NCBI GenBank assembly: GCA_043810515.1
Contig: JBDRNZ010000008.1
Coordinates: 1-16,489 of the forward strand
From: WJKQ01 sp043810515
GTDB taxonomy: Bacteria > Patescibacteriota > Gracilibacteria > UBA1369 > LOWO2-01-FULL-3
Reading direction: 5' to 3'
DNA length: 16,489 nucleotides
A program made the position numbers and the translations under genes. Each line of letters begins with the position of its first letter. The stretch's first letter is position 1. Positions 15,557 to 16,489 of this stretch are shown piece after piece. Below the pieces are notes generated by a model. That model had not been told where the DNA came from, made no database searches, and saw only the letters and a program-made list of their open reading frames with translations.

Positions 15557-15585
15557 TTTCAATTTTTATTCCCATAAAGTAGATT
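15557..15585 (+). promoter_or_regulatory. Weak candidate promoter for miaA
   Basis: TTTCAA (15557-15562), 17 bp, then TAGATT (15580-15585), the same -10 hexamer seen before rplJ. Transcription would begin at about 15592-15593, on the miaA ATG, implying a leaderless message. The -35 match is poor. Confidence 0.3.
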
Positions 15586-15592
15586 AACAAGC

Positions 15593-16489
15593 ATGAATAT
15601 CATGGAGGAAATCAAAAAATTCATAAAAACTGCCAATAAACCGCTGATAGTTATTCTCGGCCCGACTGCTTCGGGAAAAACCTCACTTTCGCTTGCCCTC
15701 GCGCATGAGATAAACGGAGAGGTAATTTCGACCGATTCCCGCCAGATATACAAAGGAATGGAAATCGGAACGGAAGCCGTTTTTAAAAAAGAAATGCACG
15801 GAATCCCGCATCACATGATTGGCATAACAACGCCTGACAAAACCATAACTCTGGCCGAATACAAGGAAGCGGCCATCAAAATAATTAATGAAATTTACAA
15901 AAAAAAACATATTCCGATGCTTGTCGGCGGAACGGGGCTTTACATAAGCGCAATTACAGAAGGATATAATGTCCCGCGCATACCGCCCAACACGGACTTA
16001 CGCGCGAAACTTTCGATTCAGGCTGAAAAAAAAGGAAAAAAGTCTGTTCACGACCTTCTCGCCCGTCTCGACCCGGAAGCCGCCGCACGTATTCACCAGA
16101 ACAATCTCAGATACGTCATAAGAGCGATTGAAGTTCATAAATTCTCCAAAGACAAAAAATCCGAAAAACTTCCCGCGACCCCTTTTGATACGTTTATGAT
16201 TGGAATAGACCGTCCCCGTGAAGAACTTTACGCGGCAATTGACGCCCGCATTGGAAAGCAAGTCAAAAAAGGCCTTATTGAAGAGGTGAAAAAACTTCTG
16301 GTAAAAAAATATGACGCGGCTTTGCCGGCAATGTCGTCACTCGGCGTCAAGGAAATAATCCCTTATATAAAAGGAAACCTCACCCTTCCCGAATGCCTGG
16401 AAATATTGAAAAAAAACACGCGAAACTACGCCAAACGCCAAATGACATGGTTCAGGAGATATGATAATGTTAGATGGCTTGCGCCGAAA
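15593..16489 (+). CDS. miaA: tRNA dimethylallyltransferase MiaA, C-terminus beyond window edge
   Basis: Transfers a dimethylallyl group to N6 of adenosine 37 in tRNAs that read codons starting with U. The visible 299 residues include the P-loop GPTASGKT (23-30), the substrate motif TDSRQIY (47-53), GIPHHMIG (70-77), GGTGLY (112-117), HQNNLRYVIRAIEV (168-181) and the C-terminal RNYAKRQMTWFRR (277-289). Bacterial MiaA is about 300-316 residues, so only a few residues are missing. Two in-frame ATGs compete, 15593 and 15602; the first gives a 22-residue segment before the P-loop and the second 19, and neither has a Shine-Dalgarno sequence. It is divergent from the hypothetical gene across a 99-bp spacer. 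Confidence 0.96.
   Translation, partial: MNIMEEIKKFIKTANKPLIVILGPTASGKTSLSLALAHEINGEVISTDSRQIYKGMEIGTEAVFKKEMHGIPHHMIGITTPDKTITLAEYKEAAIKIINEIYKKKHIPMLVGGTGLYISAITEGYNVPRIPPNTDLRAKLSIQAEKKGKKSVHDLLARLDPEAAARIHQNNLRYVIRAIEVHKFSKDKKSEKLPATPFDTFMIGIDRPREELYAAIDARIGKQVKKGLIEEVKKLLVKKYDAALPAMSSLGVKEIIPYIKGNLTLPECLEILKKNTRNYAKRQMTWFRRYDNVRWLAPK

Overview
The window looks like a chromosomal piece from a candidate phyla radiation (Patescibacteria) bacterium, perhaps from the Peregrinibacteria/Gracilibacteria side. The reasons are indirect: a very large modular surface protein, a reduced type IV pilus cluster, A-rich gene leaders without Shine-Dalgarno sequences, and TAA-dominated stops. About 4,800 codons read cleanly with the standard code, so TGA is not used as a common sense codon. 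The lineage is an inference; no rRNA or tRNA gene is present.

Layout. Positions 1-7508 (minus) hold the first 2502 codons of a secreted giant protein that runs off the left edge. It has a signal peptide, a gingipain-like alpha/beta region, a PDZ domain, calcium-loop motifs, Gly-rich linkers, four Ig-like domains, FG-GAP/VCBS-type repeats and a DUF11-like domain. It has its own promoter and is separated from the next gene by a terminator and an 18-bp perfect palindrome. Positions 7716-8213 (minus) encode a type IV prepilin with a strong promoter. Positions 8374-8916 (plus) encode a cytoplasmic coiled-coil protein built from 14-, 11- and 7-residue repeats.

Positions 8940-13463 (minus) are a tight pilus operon, transcribed pilN-like, pilO-like, pilB, pilC with gaps of 6, 1 and 2 nt. 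PilB powers pilin assembly, PilC is the membrane platform, and PilN/PilO form the alignment complex. PilM, PilD, PilT and a secretin are not in the window. The major pilin gene just downstream is transcribed separately.

Positions 13601-14703 (minus) are the rplJ-rplL ribosomal stalk operon, with an L10-leader RNA, an attenuator-like hairpin ahead of rplJ and a strong terminator after rplL. Upstream is an unrecognised 250-residue soluble protein (14741-15493, minus). Divergent from it is miaA (15593 to the right edge, plus), the tRNA A37 dimethylallyltransferase, nearly complete.

Almost every base is accounted for. The longest gene-free stretch is 207 bp (7509-7715), which holds the palindrome, a terminator and a promoter.
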